From NCBI RefSeq assembly GCF_001858025.1, contig NZ_LZQD01000001.1:124001-188000 (forward strand): a stretch of 64,000 nucleotides of DNA, read 5' to 3'. Every line of letters begins with the position of its first letter. The stretch's first letter is position 1. This document shows positions 1-8,554 of this stretch, in pieces. The position numbers and the translations under genes are program-made. Origin of the DNA: Trichormus sp. NMC-1 (GTDB lineage: Bacteria > Cyanobacteriota > Cyanobacteriia > Cyanobacteriales > Nostocaceae). The notes under the pieces are model-generated. The model had not been told where the DNA came from. It was given only the letters and a program-made list of their open reading frames with translations, and made no database searches.

Positions 1-892
1 CAGAACTGGCTGTAGTACCAATTATGACCAGACGATCCTTAATCCAATTAGGGTTTACTTGACCTCTGAGAACCTGCGTCAAGGTGACTTGTTGGGCGAG
101 GTGATGTGGGTGACGGTAATTTAATAGAATTTGATAACCATAGGCATCTGTATGCTGATAACTGCCCGCATTCGGGTCTAGACGGGGAAATAAAGTTTGA
201 CCTATTTTCAATTCTCCATCTTCAGTAAAATCATATTCGATACCTTGTTTGTGCAAATAAGTAAGAGCTAATAAAGCGGCAAAAGAAAATCGCGTTTGAC
301 ATTTATTATCTGTATTTGTAACATCAGTAAATAATAAACTCCGGCGCAGAATTTGATCAGTGAAATTGTCAGTAACCACATCATCAAACCCGATATTATC
401 CATAGGGAAATTGCTGGGTGGTGTAACTTCTAATCTACCAGTATTGCTTAACAAGCAAGTAAGAATGATGTTATCTCGATGTTGTCGATTAGTTGCTAAG
501 TTGTTTTGATTTGGTAGGTAAATATTTAAACCAATAACACTGGGTTGATAAGATTCTAGTTTTTCTAATAATTTGTTGATAGTTTGATCTGACAATGGCC
601 ATTTCTCGTGTATCAGATCATCCTGAGTAATCGTAACTAATAAAATTCGTCGATCAGATTGTTCTTCAGGACGGGATTTCTGGGAGACAGTACGCGATCG
701 CAACATTTGGTCATAAATGCTTAACTCTCCAGCTTGTAACCATTTCAGTTCACGCACTCCCCAGACTAAAGCAGTCACTCCCACACTACTGAGTAGAATG
801 ATTGACAACCAATTATGGATGGTAAAAGTTAGACGAGAACCTTGATCTTTGATGATAACTGCACGGAATTTTGCTAAAAGTCCATTAATCAC
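1..892 (-). CDS. CHASE2-domain sensor protein (partial, C-terminus outside window)
   Basis: Reading the minus strand from GTG at 892 gives a continuous frame to the window edge, about 297 codons. After a short basic N-terminus there is one membrane segment (LSIILLSSVGVTALVWGV). A long extracytoplasmic region follows, with the CHASE2 hallmarks YDQMLRSR, VIGLNIYLP and, near the edge, DRLVIIGTTASS. In this family the sensor domain precedes further membrane helices and a kinase, cyclase or adenylate-type output; that part lies beyond base 1, so the output is unknown. The frame is open a little upstream of the GTG, so the start is uncertain. CHASE2 identity is fairly sure, enzymatic role unknown. 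Confidence 0.8.
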   Translation of the reverse strand, partial: MINGLLAKFRAVIIKDQGSRLTFTIHNWLSIILLSSVGVTALVWGVRELKWLQAGELSIYDQMLRSRTVSQKSRPEEQSDRRILLVTITQDDLIHEKWPLSDQTINKLLEKLESYQPSVIGLNIYLPNQNNLATNRQHRDNIILTCLLSNTGRLEVTPPSNFPMDNIGFDDVVTDNFTDQILRRSLLFTDVTNTDNKCQTRFSFAALLALTYLHKQGIEYDFTEDGELKIGQTLFPRLDPNAGSYQHTDAYGYQILLNYRHPHHLAQQVTLTQVLRGQVNPNWIKDRLVIIGTTASS

Positions 893-1094
893 GGTAATGC
901 TGCGGTAGCCTGATGTGGTAGATGTGGCAGAACTGAAATCTACAGCGATTTGCAAATAAATAGACTTTTATCCTACTGACTTTCTCCTTATTAGAGAAGG
1001 AGATGAGGTTTCGTTTTTGCAGTCTATAGGAATCATAAATGATATTTGATAGCTTGCGTGGCGTAGCCATAAAATTTTAAGCATTCTGACTCCT

Positions 1095-1122
1095 GTAGGG
1101 GCGTATTGCAATACGCCCCTAC
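1095..1122. repeat. 28-bp perfect palindrome, GTAG...CTAC family
   Basis: The half-site GTAGGGGCGTATTG is followed immediately by its exact reverse complement, giving a 28-bp perfect palindrome in the gap between the CHASE2 gene and the 96-aa gene. Palindromes of the same length and the same GTAG/CTAC ends occur at 1146, 17457, 18900 and 45750. These look like dispersed cyanobacterial intergenic elements. Confidence 0.85.
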
Positions 1123-1145
1123 TCCTGAATTCTTACTTTATTCAC

Positions 1146-1173
1146 GTAGGGGCAATTCATGAATTACCCCCAC
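1146..1173. repeat. 28-bp near-perfect palindrome, AATTCATGAATT core
   Basis: GTAGGGGCAATTCA is followed by TGAATTACCCCCAC. This is the GTAG...CTAC palindrome with a core different from that of the element 23 bp upstream, and two non-pairing positions per arm. The same core recurs at 45750-45777. Confidence 0.75.
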
Positions 1174-1208
1174 AGCCTTGTAGTTTTGCGTAAGTTATAT
1201 GTGGCAAT

Positions 1209-1499
1209 TTATTCTGGTTGAGATTTTTGAACCTCTACAACAGGAGTGAGCATGGACAAGTCTATTGGAGTTAATTGGGTGGATGCCTCTAACTTAAGTA
1301 GTTCAGGGGGTAGTTCGGGTGATATTTCGCCCTTGACACTTCCTAGCTGAGAACCAACAATTTTATCGTAATTGGAAGCAACAGCTAAAAATGCTCCTCC
1401 TAAAATGTAGATAGGTAAGGGCAAAGACAATGCTGTCACCCAGTCCAAGAATTCCGCCAAAGCGAATAACACAAAAAAACAAGCAAGCCAAACCCTCAT
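1209..1499 (-). CDS. Small conserved cyanobacterial membrane protein (unknown)
   Basis: A 96-aa protein. The N-terminal half holds two hydrophobic segments (about residues 3-20 and 24-43). They are followed by a polar, proline/leucine-rich tail with repeated ELPPELL/STQLTP-like stretches, likely cytoplasmic. A G-rich ribosome-binding stretch (AGGGG) lies upstream of the ATG. It follows the GGDEF/EAL gene on the same strand by about 93 bp and could be co-transcribed. I do not recognise a named domain; I infer a real gene from its composition and spacing. Function unknown. Confidence 0.6.
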   Translation of the reverse strand: MRVWLACFFVLFALAEFLDWVTALSLPLPIYILGGAFLAVASNYDKIVGSQLGSVKGEISPELPPELLKLEASTQLTPIDLSMLTPVVEVQKSQPE

Positions 1500-1592
1500 C
1501 TTTTCATCCCCTGTATGGAAATAACTATATTTATTTATAGGTTAAACAGCTGGCATGATAGTGGATGTACGCCACAATCACAAATTTTTAGC

Positions 1593-4244
1593 TCAAGCCT
1601 TGTGAGATGTTCCATTTACTGTCATCAGTTCTGTAGCTTGTTGAACAGAGAGCGGTCGATAGAAAAAATATCCTTGCACATCATCGCAGTTAATTGACTT
1701 TAAAAATTCCAGTTCCTCTGATTTTTCTACTCCCTCAGCAATTAGTCTTAAACCCAAACTGCGTCCCAAGGCAACTATCGCTGTGATGATATGGGCTACT
1801 TTGTTATTTGTGTTATCTGTGGTTAATTCTTTGATGAATGATCTATCAATTTTCAGATTGTGAAGTGGTAGCGCCTGTAAGCGAGAAAGGGCAGAATGAC
1901 CTGTACCAAAATCATCAATAGACAAGAGTAAGCCCATTTGCTCCAAATCTCTCAGTACAGTTTTGGCAAAGTTGAGATCCTCAATAGCAGTTGTTTCTGT
2001 AATCTCTAATTCTAAAAATCGCGCTTCCAGTCCCGTGGCTTCTAAAATCCCGGCTACTGTTTCTACTAGCTTAGGTTGGCGGAATTGCTTGGGAGAAAGA
2101 TTAACTGCAATAGTTACGGGTGAGAAGCCCGCTTCTTGCCAAACTTTATTTTGACTACAAGCTTTCCGGAGTACCCATTCGCCTAAAGGGATAATTAATC
2201 CACTGGCTTCAGCTAGGGGAATAAAGACGCTAGGGGCGACGATTCCCATGTCAGGATGATCCCAGCGCAACAGAGCCTCCATGCCAGTAATTTCTCCGGA
2301 AATGATGTTAACTCGCGGCTGGTAGTACAAGAGAAATTCTTCTCGTTCTAAAGCATGACGCAGACTCTTTTCTAAATTCAGAAGTTCAGGAGCTTTCGTA
2401 TTCAAAGATACTTGGTAAAATTGGTAATTATTCCGGCCTTTGTCTTTGGCGTAATATAAAGCAGTATCTGCGTGCTGGATCAAAGTTTCAGGATCTGGAC
2501 TGTGTTCATTTAGCAATGCAATGCCGATGCTGGAACTGATATAAAGTTCATGTTCTTGCAGATAAAAAGCATTTTCTAAGGCTTGTAAAATTCTTAATGC
2601 TATCTGAGTAACTTCCTCTACATCGCTGATTTGGGGCAGCAGGATAGTAAATTCATCACCTCCCCAACGGGCAATGGTGTCTCCTGGGCTGAGGGAATCT
2701 TTTAATCTTTGAGCTACGCTTTGTAATAATTCGTCTCCGAGTGTGTGTCCCAAAGTATCATTGATCATCTTGAAGCGATCTAAATCCAAGAACATGACAG
2801 CTAAACTGTCTGGGGTCTGAACTGCTGTTTGTATAGCTCTGGTCAGTAGATCGTTAAACTGTAAACGATTGGGCAAGCCAGTGAGCAGATCATGAAGGGC
2901 TTGATAGCGAATCTTATTTTCCACTTGCTGACGCTGACGAGCGCCACTAATAATAGCGGCCATAGTCAAAAGGCTAGATTCTTCATGTCTTGACCAATGC
3001 CGTGCGGAGCTACAGTCTACTAACCCAAGGTAGCCCCAAAAATCTTCCTCTAATCGCAAGGGTACAAGTAGGAGAGACTTAATGTTGTCTCGACTCAGGA
3101 GTTCTTTTTCTGTGGTGGGAAATTCTTGGGTGAGTCCATTAATGGGCTGTCCCCTGGAGAGAGTATTGTACCAGCGTTCCAACCCAGAAGTTTGATAAGA
3201 CTGATTTTGCCAATGATGGTGAGATGCTTCCACACCAGATCGTATCCATTCAAATTGCAGACTTACGGCTATTTCTTCAGTAACTGGATGGGAATGGTTC
3301 TGGAAGAGGTAAACGCGATCGCCATTGACGGCTTCCCCAAAAGTAGCGAGTGCTTTTTCTATAGCTATTTCATAGTTCATTTCTGCCAATAAGTAATTGG
3401 CGGCTTCAGCCACGGCTTGAAGCAAGCGATCGCGTTGCCTTAGTTCTGCTTCGGCTTGCTTTTGTTCAGTAATTTCTCTAATAATAAAAGTTCTAATTAA
3501 ATCACTTTCTGGTAAATAATGAACGGATTGTTCAAAAATCTCTCCGCTCACTTCTACCTCTCGCACAAAAGAATTTCCGGTTTGATTTTGAACTGCACTG
3601 AGCAAGTTTGCCAAAATCGGGTGGTTCTGGCCAATTTCCCTGATTCTAGGAAATTTATTAGCCGCAGCTGGATTGAAATATGTCACCTTTCCCGTAAAAT
3701 CCATTTCGATAATAGGATTAGGAATCAGTTCTGGAAAAGAGGCAAGACGAGTTAAGGCAGCGTCACTAGCTCCTTCAACGCTAGGATCAGAGACAATTGT
3801 TTCAAAAGGATTAACGGGATTTCCCTGACCAGACAGAAAAATAGACAGGTCTGATGCTGTATAAGATTCTATAAATGCTGCTTCTGATAGATTGGAAATA
3901 GCATAGTATTGTGCTTGAGCTTGCGGATTACCAAAAGCAATCAAGTCTCCATTTTGGAGGTTATGAGAAAAACATTTAGTGCCATTAATAAATAAACCGT
4001 TAGTACTTCTTTTGCCTTTAAAGTTACCATCAACTATCCGAAAACCATATTGTTCAGTGTCAGGAATAATGACCCGTAATAAAATTGCGTGCTGCCTTGA
4101 TACAGACTGAGAACGGAGAACAATAGCGTTTCTGGAATCCCGTCCCAAAGAGTAGGTAGTCTCGAGCAGGGGGATTGTTCGCTGTCCTTCCATGTCTTGG
4201 ACGACCAATAAGTGGCGTATTTTTTCCCTGTCATTTCCTGGCAT
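1593..4244 (-). CDS. FHA-PAS-GAF-GGDEF-EAL cyclic-di-GMP signalling protein
   Basis: An 883-aa multidomain regulator. Residues about 20-110 are an FHA phosphothreonine-binding domain (YSLGRDSRN, SVSRQH, STNGLFING). About 165-262 is a PAS fold (PIIEMDFTGKVTYFNPAA) and about 275-440 a GAF domain. About 445-610 is a GGDEF diguanylate cyclase with the intact signature WGGDEF at 527-532, but no RxxD inhibitory site five residues before it. The rest is an EAL phosphodiesterase with EALLRW (656-661), DDFGTG and KIDRSF, all consistent with an active enzyme. It probably makes and/or breaks cyclic-di-GMP; the FHA domain suggests input from a Ser/Thr kinase. The start is supported by AAGGAAGAGG just before ATG 4244. 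No membrane segment is seen, so it is cytosolic. Confidence 0.93.
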   Translation of the reverse strand: MPGNDREKIRHLLVVQDMEGQRTIPLLETTYSLGRDSRNAIVLRSQSVSRQHAILLRVIIPDTEQYGFRIVDGNFKGKRSTNGLFINGTKCFSHNLQNGDLIAFGNPQAQAQYYAISNLSEAAFIESYTASDLSIFLSGQGNPVNPFETIVSDPSVEGASDAALTRLASFPELIPNPIIEMDFTGKVTYFNPAAANKFPRIREIGQNHPILANLLSAVQNQTGNSFVREVEVSGEIFEQSVHYLPESDLIRTFIIREITEQKQAEAELRQRDRLLQAVAEAANYLLAEMNYEIAIEKALATFGEAVNGDRVYLFQNHSHPVTEEIAVSLQFEWIRSGVEASHHHWQNQSYQTSGLERWYNTLSRGQPINGLTQEFPTTEKELLSRDNIKSLLLVPLRLEEDFWGYLGLVDCSSARHWSRHEESSLLTMAAIISGARQRQQVENKIRYQALHDLLTGLPNRLQFNDLLTRAIQTAVQTPDSLAVMFLDLDRFKMINDTLGHTLGDELLQSVAQRLKDSLSPGDTIARWGGDEFTILLPQISDVEEVTQIALRILQALENAFYLQEHELYISSSIGIALLNEHSPDPETLIQHADTALYYAKDKGRNNYQFYQVSLNTKAPELLNLEKSLRHALEREEFLLYYQPRVNIISGEITGMEALLRWDHPDMGIVAPSVFIPLAEASGLIIPLGEWVLRKACSQNKVWQEAGFSPVTIAVNLSPKQFRQPKLVETVAGILEATGLEARFLELEITETTAIEDLNFAKTVLRDLEQMGLLLSIDDFGTGHSALSRLQALPLHNLKIDRSFIKELTTDNTNNKVAHIITAIVALGRSLGLRLIAEGVEKSEELEFLKSINCDDVQGYFFYRPLSVQQATELMTVNGTSHKA

Positions 4245-4391
4245 ACCTCTTCCTTAAATTCTCATGTCTGTTGATCTGTCCTGCTAAAATACGGATCTTA
4301 CTTATAAGTCCTGATTTTTAGAGGATGTTATCTCGAAAAGCTGATTCATGAACTTTTTCGCTATGTGTATGTATAAGATTTGAACCTAGAT

Positions 4392-4494
4392 ATATCGCAA
4401 TCCTATTTTAGTAGTGATAGCTGGCGTGACGTAGTTATACTCACTCGTGGAAGCTCTTAACAGGTTTTCCATAAATGGTTTAGGATTGCTATAT
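4392..4494. repeat. MITE-like element (TIR ATATCGCAATCCTA)
   Basis: The left end ATATCGCAATCCTA (4392-4405) pairs with the right end TAGGATTGCTATAT (4481-4494), 13 of 14 bases, enclosing about 75 bp with no ORF. The ATAGCAATC motif also appears at 17373, suggesting a dispersed family. Non-autonomous element status is inferred from structure. Confidence 0.55.
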
Positions 4495-4696
4495 GTTTCC
4501 AGAAATTGACATTCTGGAATGAGTCGCCCTTAGCTTGAGTCTGGGTTGCGGTGGAAATTTCTAAATTGTTTTAATTCAGGAGCAGTTTTAACAAAATTAA
4601 CAAAATGTATTTATTTAGTAACTTTAACCTAGTTTTCCCGGACTAAACACTGAGAATAAAATTAAACACCTAAGAAAAAATTATGATGTATTTACG

Positions 4697-4842
4697 CAAT
4701 ACCTTGTCCAAATTGGAAAAAGCCTTGATTTGTAGGTTGGGTTGTTCGCGTTAGGGTTGCGGAGCAATCAGCATGAAACCCAACAAATCCGTTGGGTTGC
4801 GCTGTCGCTTAACCCAATCTACAGAAAATGGACAAGGTATTG
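4697..4842. repeat. MITE-like element with nested inverted repeats
   Basis: The perfect 14-bp terminal repeats CAATACCTTGTCCA (4697-4710) and TGGACAAGGTATTG (4829-4842) bound a 146-bp element. Inside, a second inverted pair (TGTAGGTTGGGTT from 4731, AACCCAATCTACA ending at 4823) surrounds a further AACCCAAC/GTTGGGTT hairpin. No ORF is present. This is typical of a folded, non-autonomous mobile repeat. Confidence 0.75.
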
Positions 4843-5232
4843 ATTTACGGTTTTATGGAACAGAATTAATAGCCTATTCCTAGTCCCAACCTGATTGTAT
4901 ACAAGTTAAACCTCTATATGTATTTTTTGATATTTATTCCTCACCACTCATTTGCTCGGAAATTATCTACTTCAGAAACAACTGTATTGTAAATAAAAAT
5001 ATAATCTATTTTATTGTTATATTCTTTTATATGAGTCAAGATACAGCAGCAGTCAGCTAGATCCTCTCCGCTTCAAAACTTATAATTAGGGCTGATACGG
5101 ATAAAGAATACGCTTTTACGCGGATATTTTTTTGATAAGTAATTAAGCGAACATGATATGAAGGGAAATTCTCAACTTTTCGCCCTGCCCTTTTTCCCGA
5201 CTTCTACAATAAGTATTAATTATACGGAAAGT

Positions 5233-5272
5233 TTCGACGCATCTTTTGGCAAAATCACAAAAATGCGTCGAA
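5233..5272. repeat. Inverted repeat TTCGACGCAT / ATGCGTCGAA
   Basis: Perfect 10-bp arms are separated by 20 bp. No T-run follows in a position that would make a clear terminator. It lies 240 bp downstream of the hydroxylase-like gene's stop, between two minus-strand genes. Role unknown. Confidence 0.5.
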
Positions 5273-5509
5273 TCCTCAGTTATTTCTGAATCTGTGCCAA
5301 AAGTTTAAAACCTTACCCCTGCTGTCTTGATGATAAGAGTTTAAGCAGACACCTGATTATGTCTGTCCGATTGAATACTTTTCTTTTACAGTCTCAATTT
5401 ACTAGTACATAACGGCGTAAATTAACCAACCATTAAAAATTCTCAAAAAGCTTGTGTCGTCTGCTTTTTTAATTTTTAATTATTAATTTTTAATTCCGAG
5501 AAAGCGGTA

Positions 5510-6025
5510 CTAGCCAGAAACGCGAGTCACCGAAGATTCACGCACATGAAGTCTGAGTAAACGTAACCAACGCATCCAAATTTTAGCTGGTTGCTCAAAG
5601 AATGTGAAAATATCGCCGAAACCTAAGTTAGTTTTTTGATGATGTAGCCAGTGTTGTTCAGGAGTGGTGATAAATAGCAACTGACATACAAAAGTTACAG
5701 GTTTTGAAGTTTTCCATCCCAAAGATGTGATATGTCTCCACCATACATGAAACTGACCAAACAGCAAACCACAGATAACGCCAATGGGAGAAAAAGACCA
5801 CAGAAAGACAGCTACAAGCAGGTACGGTAGAGCGCCTAAGATTCCATCTAAAAGCACTTGGGGATTAAATGTTAGAATAGCGTAGTGGCGGAAGTCCTTT
5901 TTCCAGGAGTGGTGTGTTGTCAGGTGGAGGCTACCAAAAACGTGTTCAGGGACATGGTAAAAAAAAGTCGAAAGGAAATCGCCAAAAAACAGTAATAACC
6001 AAGTAACAGCGATAGCCTTTAGCAT
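5510..6025 (-). CDS. Fatty acid hydroxylase / sterol desaturase superfamily membrane protein
   Basis: A 171-aa membrane protein with several hydrophobic segments. Its histidine clusters (HVPEH near residue 24-28, HLTTHH near 34-39, and HWLHH near residue 123) fit the di-iron, His-box architecture of the fatty-acid-hydroxylase/sterol-desaturase superfamily. The motif LGFGDIFTFFEQP near the C-terminus also fits. Such enzymes hydroxylate or desaturate lipid or carotenoid chains using oxygen; the substrate cannot be told from sequence. A clean AAGGAG lies 5 nt before the ATG. The protein is shorter than most family members (about 200-300 aa), so some His boxes may be absent. Confidence 0.7.
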   Translation of the reverse strand: MLKAIAVTWLLLFFGDFLSTFFYHVPEHVFGSLHLTTHHSWKKDFRHYAILTFNPQVLLDGILGALPYLLVAVFLWSFSPIGVICGLLFGQFHVWWRHITSLGWKTSKPVTFVCQLLFITTPEQHWLHHQKTNLGFGDIFTFFEQPAKIWMRWLRLLRLHVRESSVTRVSG

Positions 6026-6670
6026 TTGTACTCCTTAAGTTTGATGGAAAAATTTCACAAAAATTTCACAGAGAAAAAAATTCAAAATTCATGCTCAACA
6101 AGGTAATGGTGTAGTTAAGAATTTCTGAATTACTACACCCAAGTGGCTTTAATTGTTTCTGTTCAAAATCTATTTCGGTAGAGAAGTTGCAGTTTGGTGA
6201 ATTTATATTTTTTCATTACACTGAAAACCAACTGTTGATGGACTACCATGTTGTCTTGGATAATAATGATGGGAAGGAAATTATACATCTACAACCCTAT
6301 ATATCTATTGTCTTTGATTCTTCTCCGGTCACAATCTTCTTACTAAGACATACAGCATGAGCAAAGATTGAGTTAACATTGGTACAAATTTAGGTTAAGC
6401 TTTTCCTACTCTTAGGTTGCCAAAACTATGGCTTTTCTGATAAAAGAGTTTCTCAAAGTTAAATCTTATGTTAGGTAAGTAGGTGGGCGTTAAAAATTGT
6501 CGTTGGGGCAAGGGAACAGGGAACTATTAACAGGGAACAGGAAGAGAGCTTTGGGCGATTTTACTTTTCTTCACATACCTTTAAATTTTTCTGTTAACCT
6601 ACTTTAGCTGCTCTTTTATGATTAATAACTTTTGGTTAAAAAATTTGATTTGCTATGAGGTGATATCAAG
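6026..6670. other. 645-bp divergent intergenic region
   Basis: This separates the minus-strand hydroxylase gene from plus-strand queD and must hold both promoters. Near 6510-6545 it contains the short repeated phrase GGGAACAG seen at many places in this window. I see no ORF, RNA gene or preQ1-type riboswitch that I could support. Confidence 0.5.
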
Positions 6671-7063
6671 ATGCCCCAATGGAAACTATTAACAGAATTC
6701 ACGTTTGATAGCGCCCACTACATAAAAGACTATAAAGGTCCTTGTGGGAGAATGCACGGACATACTTATAAAGTAAAAATAGAAGCAAAATCATCACAGT
6801 TGCATTCTTCAGAATACTGTCCGCACCCAGTTATGGTTGCTGATTTCCGAAGCTTACGTTGGGCTAAAAAAGATGTGACTCAGGGAGGATTAGATCATTG
6901 TATTCTAAATGAAGTTTTACCCCCTGAATATGAAACAACTGCTGAAATGATTGCTAAATATATTTATGATGAAACCAAAAAGCGATTACCAGCAGATGTA
7001 AAACTCAAGGTTGCAGTATCAGAAACGGCTAATTCTTGGGTAGAGTATGAGGATGATGAATAA
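6671..7063 (+). CDS. queD: 6-carboxytetrahydropterin synthase family (QueD)
   Basis: A 130-aa protein of the PTPS/QueD family. It converts dihydroneopterin triphosphate to 6-carboxytetrahydropterin, the first committed step toward queuosine and other 7-deazaguanines. Visible motifs are the zinc-binding His in FDSAHYI (residue 16) plus the HGH of CGRMHGHTYKV, the catalytic Cys 25 in that motif, LDHCILNE, and ETTAEMIAKYI. A late VAVSET glutamate anchors the pterin. The start is supported by GAGGTGAT upstream of ATG 6671. A pterin-pathway relative (PTPS-I/III) is possible, but the CxxxHGH pattern favours QueD. Confidence 0.88.
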   Translation: MPQWKLLTEFTFDSAHYIKDYKGPCGRMHGHTYKVKIEAKSSQLHSSEYCPHPVMVADFRSLRWAKKDVTQGGLDHCILNEVLPPEYETTAEMIAKYIYDETKKRLPADVKLKVAVSETANSWVEYEDDE

Positions 7064-7150
7064 TTCGTACCTGAGAAAGCTCAAAGCTAACCATTTGCTG
7101 GTGGTATCCCGTGTTTTAATTGCTGAGGTAGTAATTAAAAGATAGGGGTT

Positions 7151-8347
7151 ATGTCACAAAAAGCTGCTGCTTTAAAGTTTGTGATTTTGCTTGGCTTTGT
7201 TAGCCTTTGTGCCGATGCCACTTATGAAGGGGCGCGTAGTATTACAGGGGCTTATTTAGAGGTTTTGGGCGCTAACGGCACTGTAGTAGGTTTAGTAGCT
7301 GGCTTTGGAGAACTAATTGGTCATGGCTTCCGCTTAGTTATTGGTTATCTTAGTGACAAAACAGGTAAATACTGGAGAATCACAACTTTAGGTTACATTT
7401 TGAATACCGCAGTTGTGCCATTTTTAGCTTTAGCAGGGAGATGGGAAGTAGCCGCAGGTTTGATGATGGCTGAACGCACGGGGAAAGCGGTGCGTACTCC
7501 CCCACGAGATGCCCTACTTTCTCATGGTGTGAGTCAAATTGGCAGCGGTTTTGGCTTTGGTTTACATGAAGCAATGGATCAAACAGGTGCAGTTATGGGG
7601 CCTTTGGCTGTAGCGGCAATGGTTTATTTCCAGGGAGAATATCGTAATGCATTTACAGTTTTAATTGTGCCTGCGGTATTGGGATTAATTGTATTGTTAG
7701 TTTTACAATTTCTGTATCCAAATCCTAGTGATTTTGAAGTAGAAACTGTGGTAAATGAAGGAGAAAAATTACCGCGTATTTTTTGGATTTATTTAGGTGC
7801 TGTGGCCATTATTGCGGCTGGATATGCGGACTTTCCACTAATTGCTTTTCATTTTCAAAAAGGACATATTGCTTCTGGACAAACAATTCCTTTATTTTAT
7901 GCTTGGGCAATGGGAGTAGATGCTGTAGCAGCACTAATATTTGGATATTTCTTTGATAAAATTGGTATTTATATTCTGATAATTGCGGCTTTTATTTCAT
8001 CGTTGTTTGCGCCATTGGTATTTTTTGGAGATGCTCGTTTTGCTCTTTTAGGAATGGCATTTTGGGGCATTGGTATGGGGGCGCAAGAATCAATTCTCAA
8101 AGCGGCAATAGCTGGAATGGTTCCTAAAAACAAACGGGCTACAGCTTACGGTATTTTCAGCACAGGCTATGGCTTATCTTGGTTTTTGGGTAGTGCTTTA
8201 ATGGGGATTTTATATGATCACTCTATTACTTTTTTAGTTGCTTTTTCTTCACTAACTCAACTGTTGGCAATTCCTTTCTTTGTTTGGGTGAAATTCCAGG
8301 CTGATAAATCTATCATCTCCTCACCAGATATTCAAGTAAGTGAATAA
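7151..8347 (+). CDS. MFS transporter
   Basis: A 398-aa, very hydrophobic protein with about 12 predicted membrane segments. The family loop signature between helices 2 and 3 is visible (RLVIGYLSDKTGKYW), as is a second copy after the midpoint (FGYFFDKIG). These place it in the major facilitator superfamily, exporting or importing a small solute by cation coupling. The acidic SLCADATYEGAR near the N-terminus is a conserved feature of a cyanobacterial/bacterial MFS subgroup of unknown substrate. It lies 87 bp after queD on the same strand, so co-transcription is possible. AGGGG precedes ATG 7151. Confidence 0.85.
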   Translation: MSQKAAALKFVILLGFVSLCADATYEGARSITGAYLEVLGANGTVVGLVAGFGELIGHGFRLVIGYLSDKTGKYWRITTLGYILNTAVVPFLALAGRWEVAAGLMMAERTGKAVRTPPRDALLSHGVSQIGSGFGFGLHEAMDQTGAVMGPLAVAAMVYFQGEYRNAFTVLIVPAVLGLIVLLVLQFLYPNPSDFEVETVVNEGEKLPRIFWIYLGAVAIIAAGYADFPLIAFHFQKGHIASGQTIPLFYAWAMGVDAVAALIFGYFFDKIGIYILIIAAFISSLFAPLVFFGDARFALLGMAFWGIGMGAQESILKAAIAGMVPKNKRATAYGIFSTGYGLSWFLGSALMGILYDHSITFLVAFSSLTQLLAIPFFVWVKFQADKSIISSPDIQVSE

Positions 8348-8409
8348 ATTTTAATTTTTAAGCTTTTACCAACGTCAATCATCTAAAGTAAAAACATCGG
8401 TACGTTTGT

Positions 8410-8456
8410 ATCCTGATTTAGACATCTTTCATCATCTGAATCAGGATTTATTTTTA
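8410..8456 (+). terminator. Probable terminator of the MFS gene
   Basis: ATCCTGATT and AATCAGGAT form a 9-bp stem with a 20-nt loop, followed by TTATTTTTAT, 62 bp after the MFS stop codon. The long loop lowers certainty. Confidence 0.5.
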
Positions 8457-8554
8457 TATTCACCTTCACATCCTGAAAATTCTCAAATCCTAAAAATCAC
8501 AAATTAAACAAACATCCTAAAAATCCTAAAATCCTCATAATCCTGATTCAGATA

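Larger units (their letters stand above)
4245..5509. other. 1.26-kb gap with MITE-like elements
   Basis: No coding frame of convincing composition was found on either strand. The gap carries two MITE-like inverted-repeat elements (4392-4494 and 4697-4842, listed separately) and a 10-bp-arm hairpin at 5233-5272. The rest is AT-rich with no other structure that I can read. It also holds the promoter of the minus-strand GGDEF/EAL gene. Confidence 0.6.

Noticed and set aside
6600-6670. preQ1 riboswitch before queD
   Set aside because: The leader is AT-rich and has no recognisable preQ1 aptamer pattern of a C-rich loop followed by an A-rich tail pairing with the ribosome-binding site.
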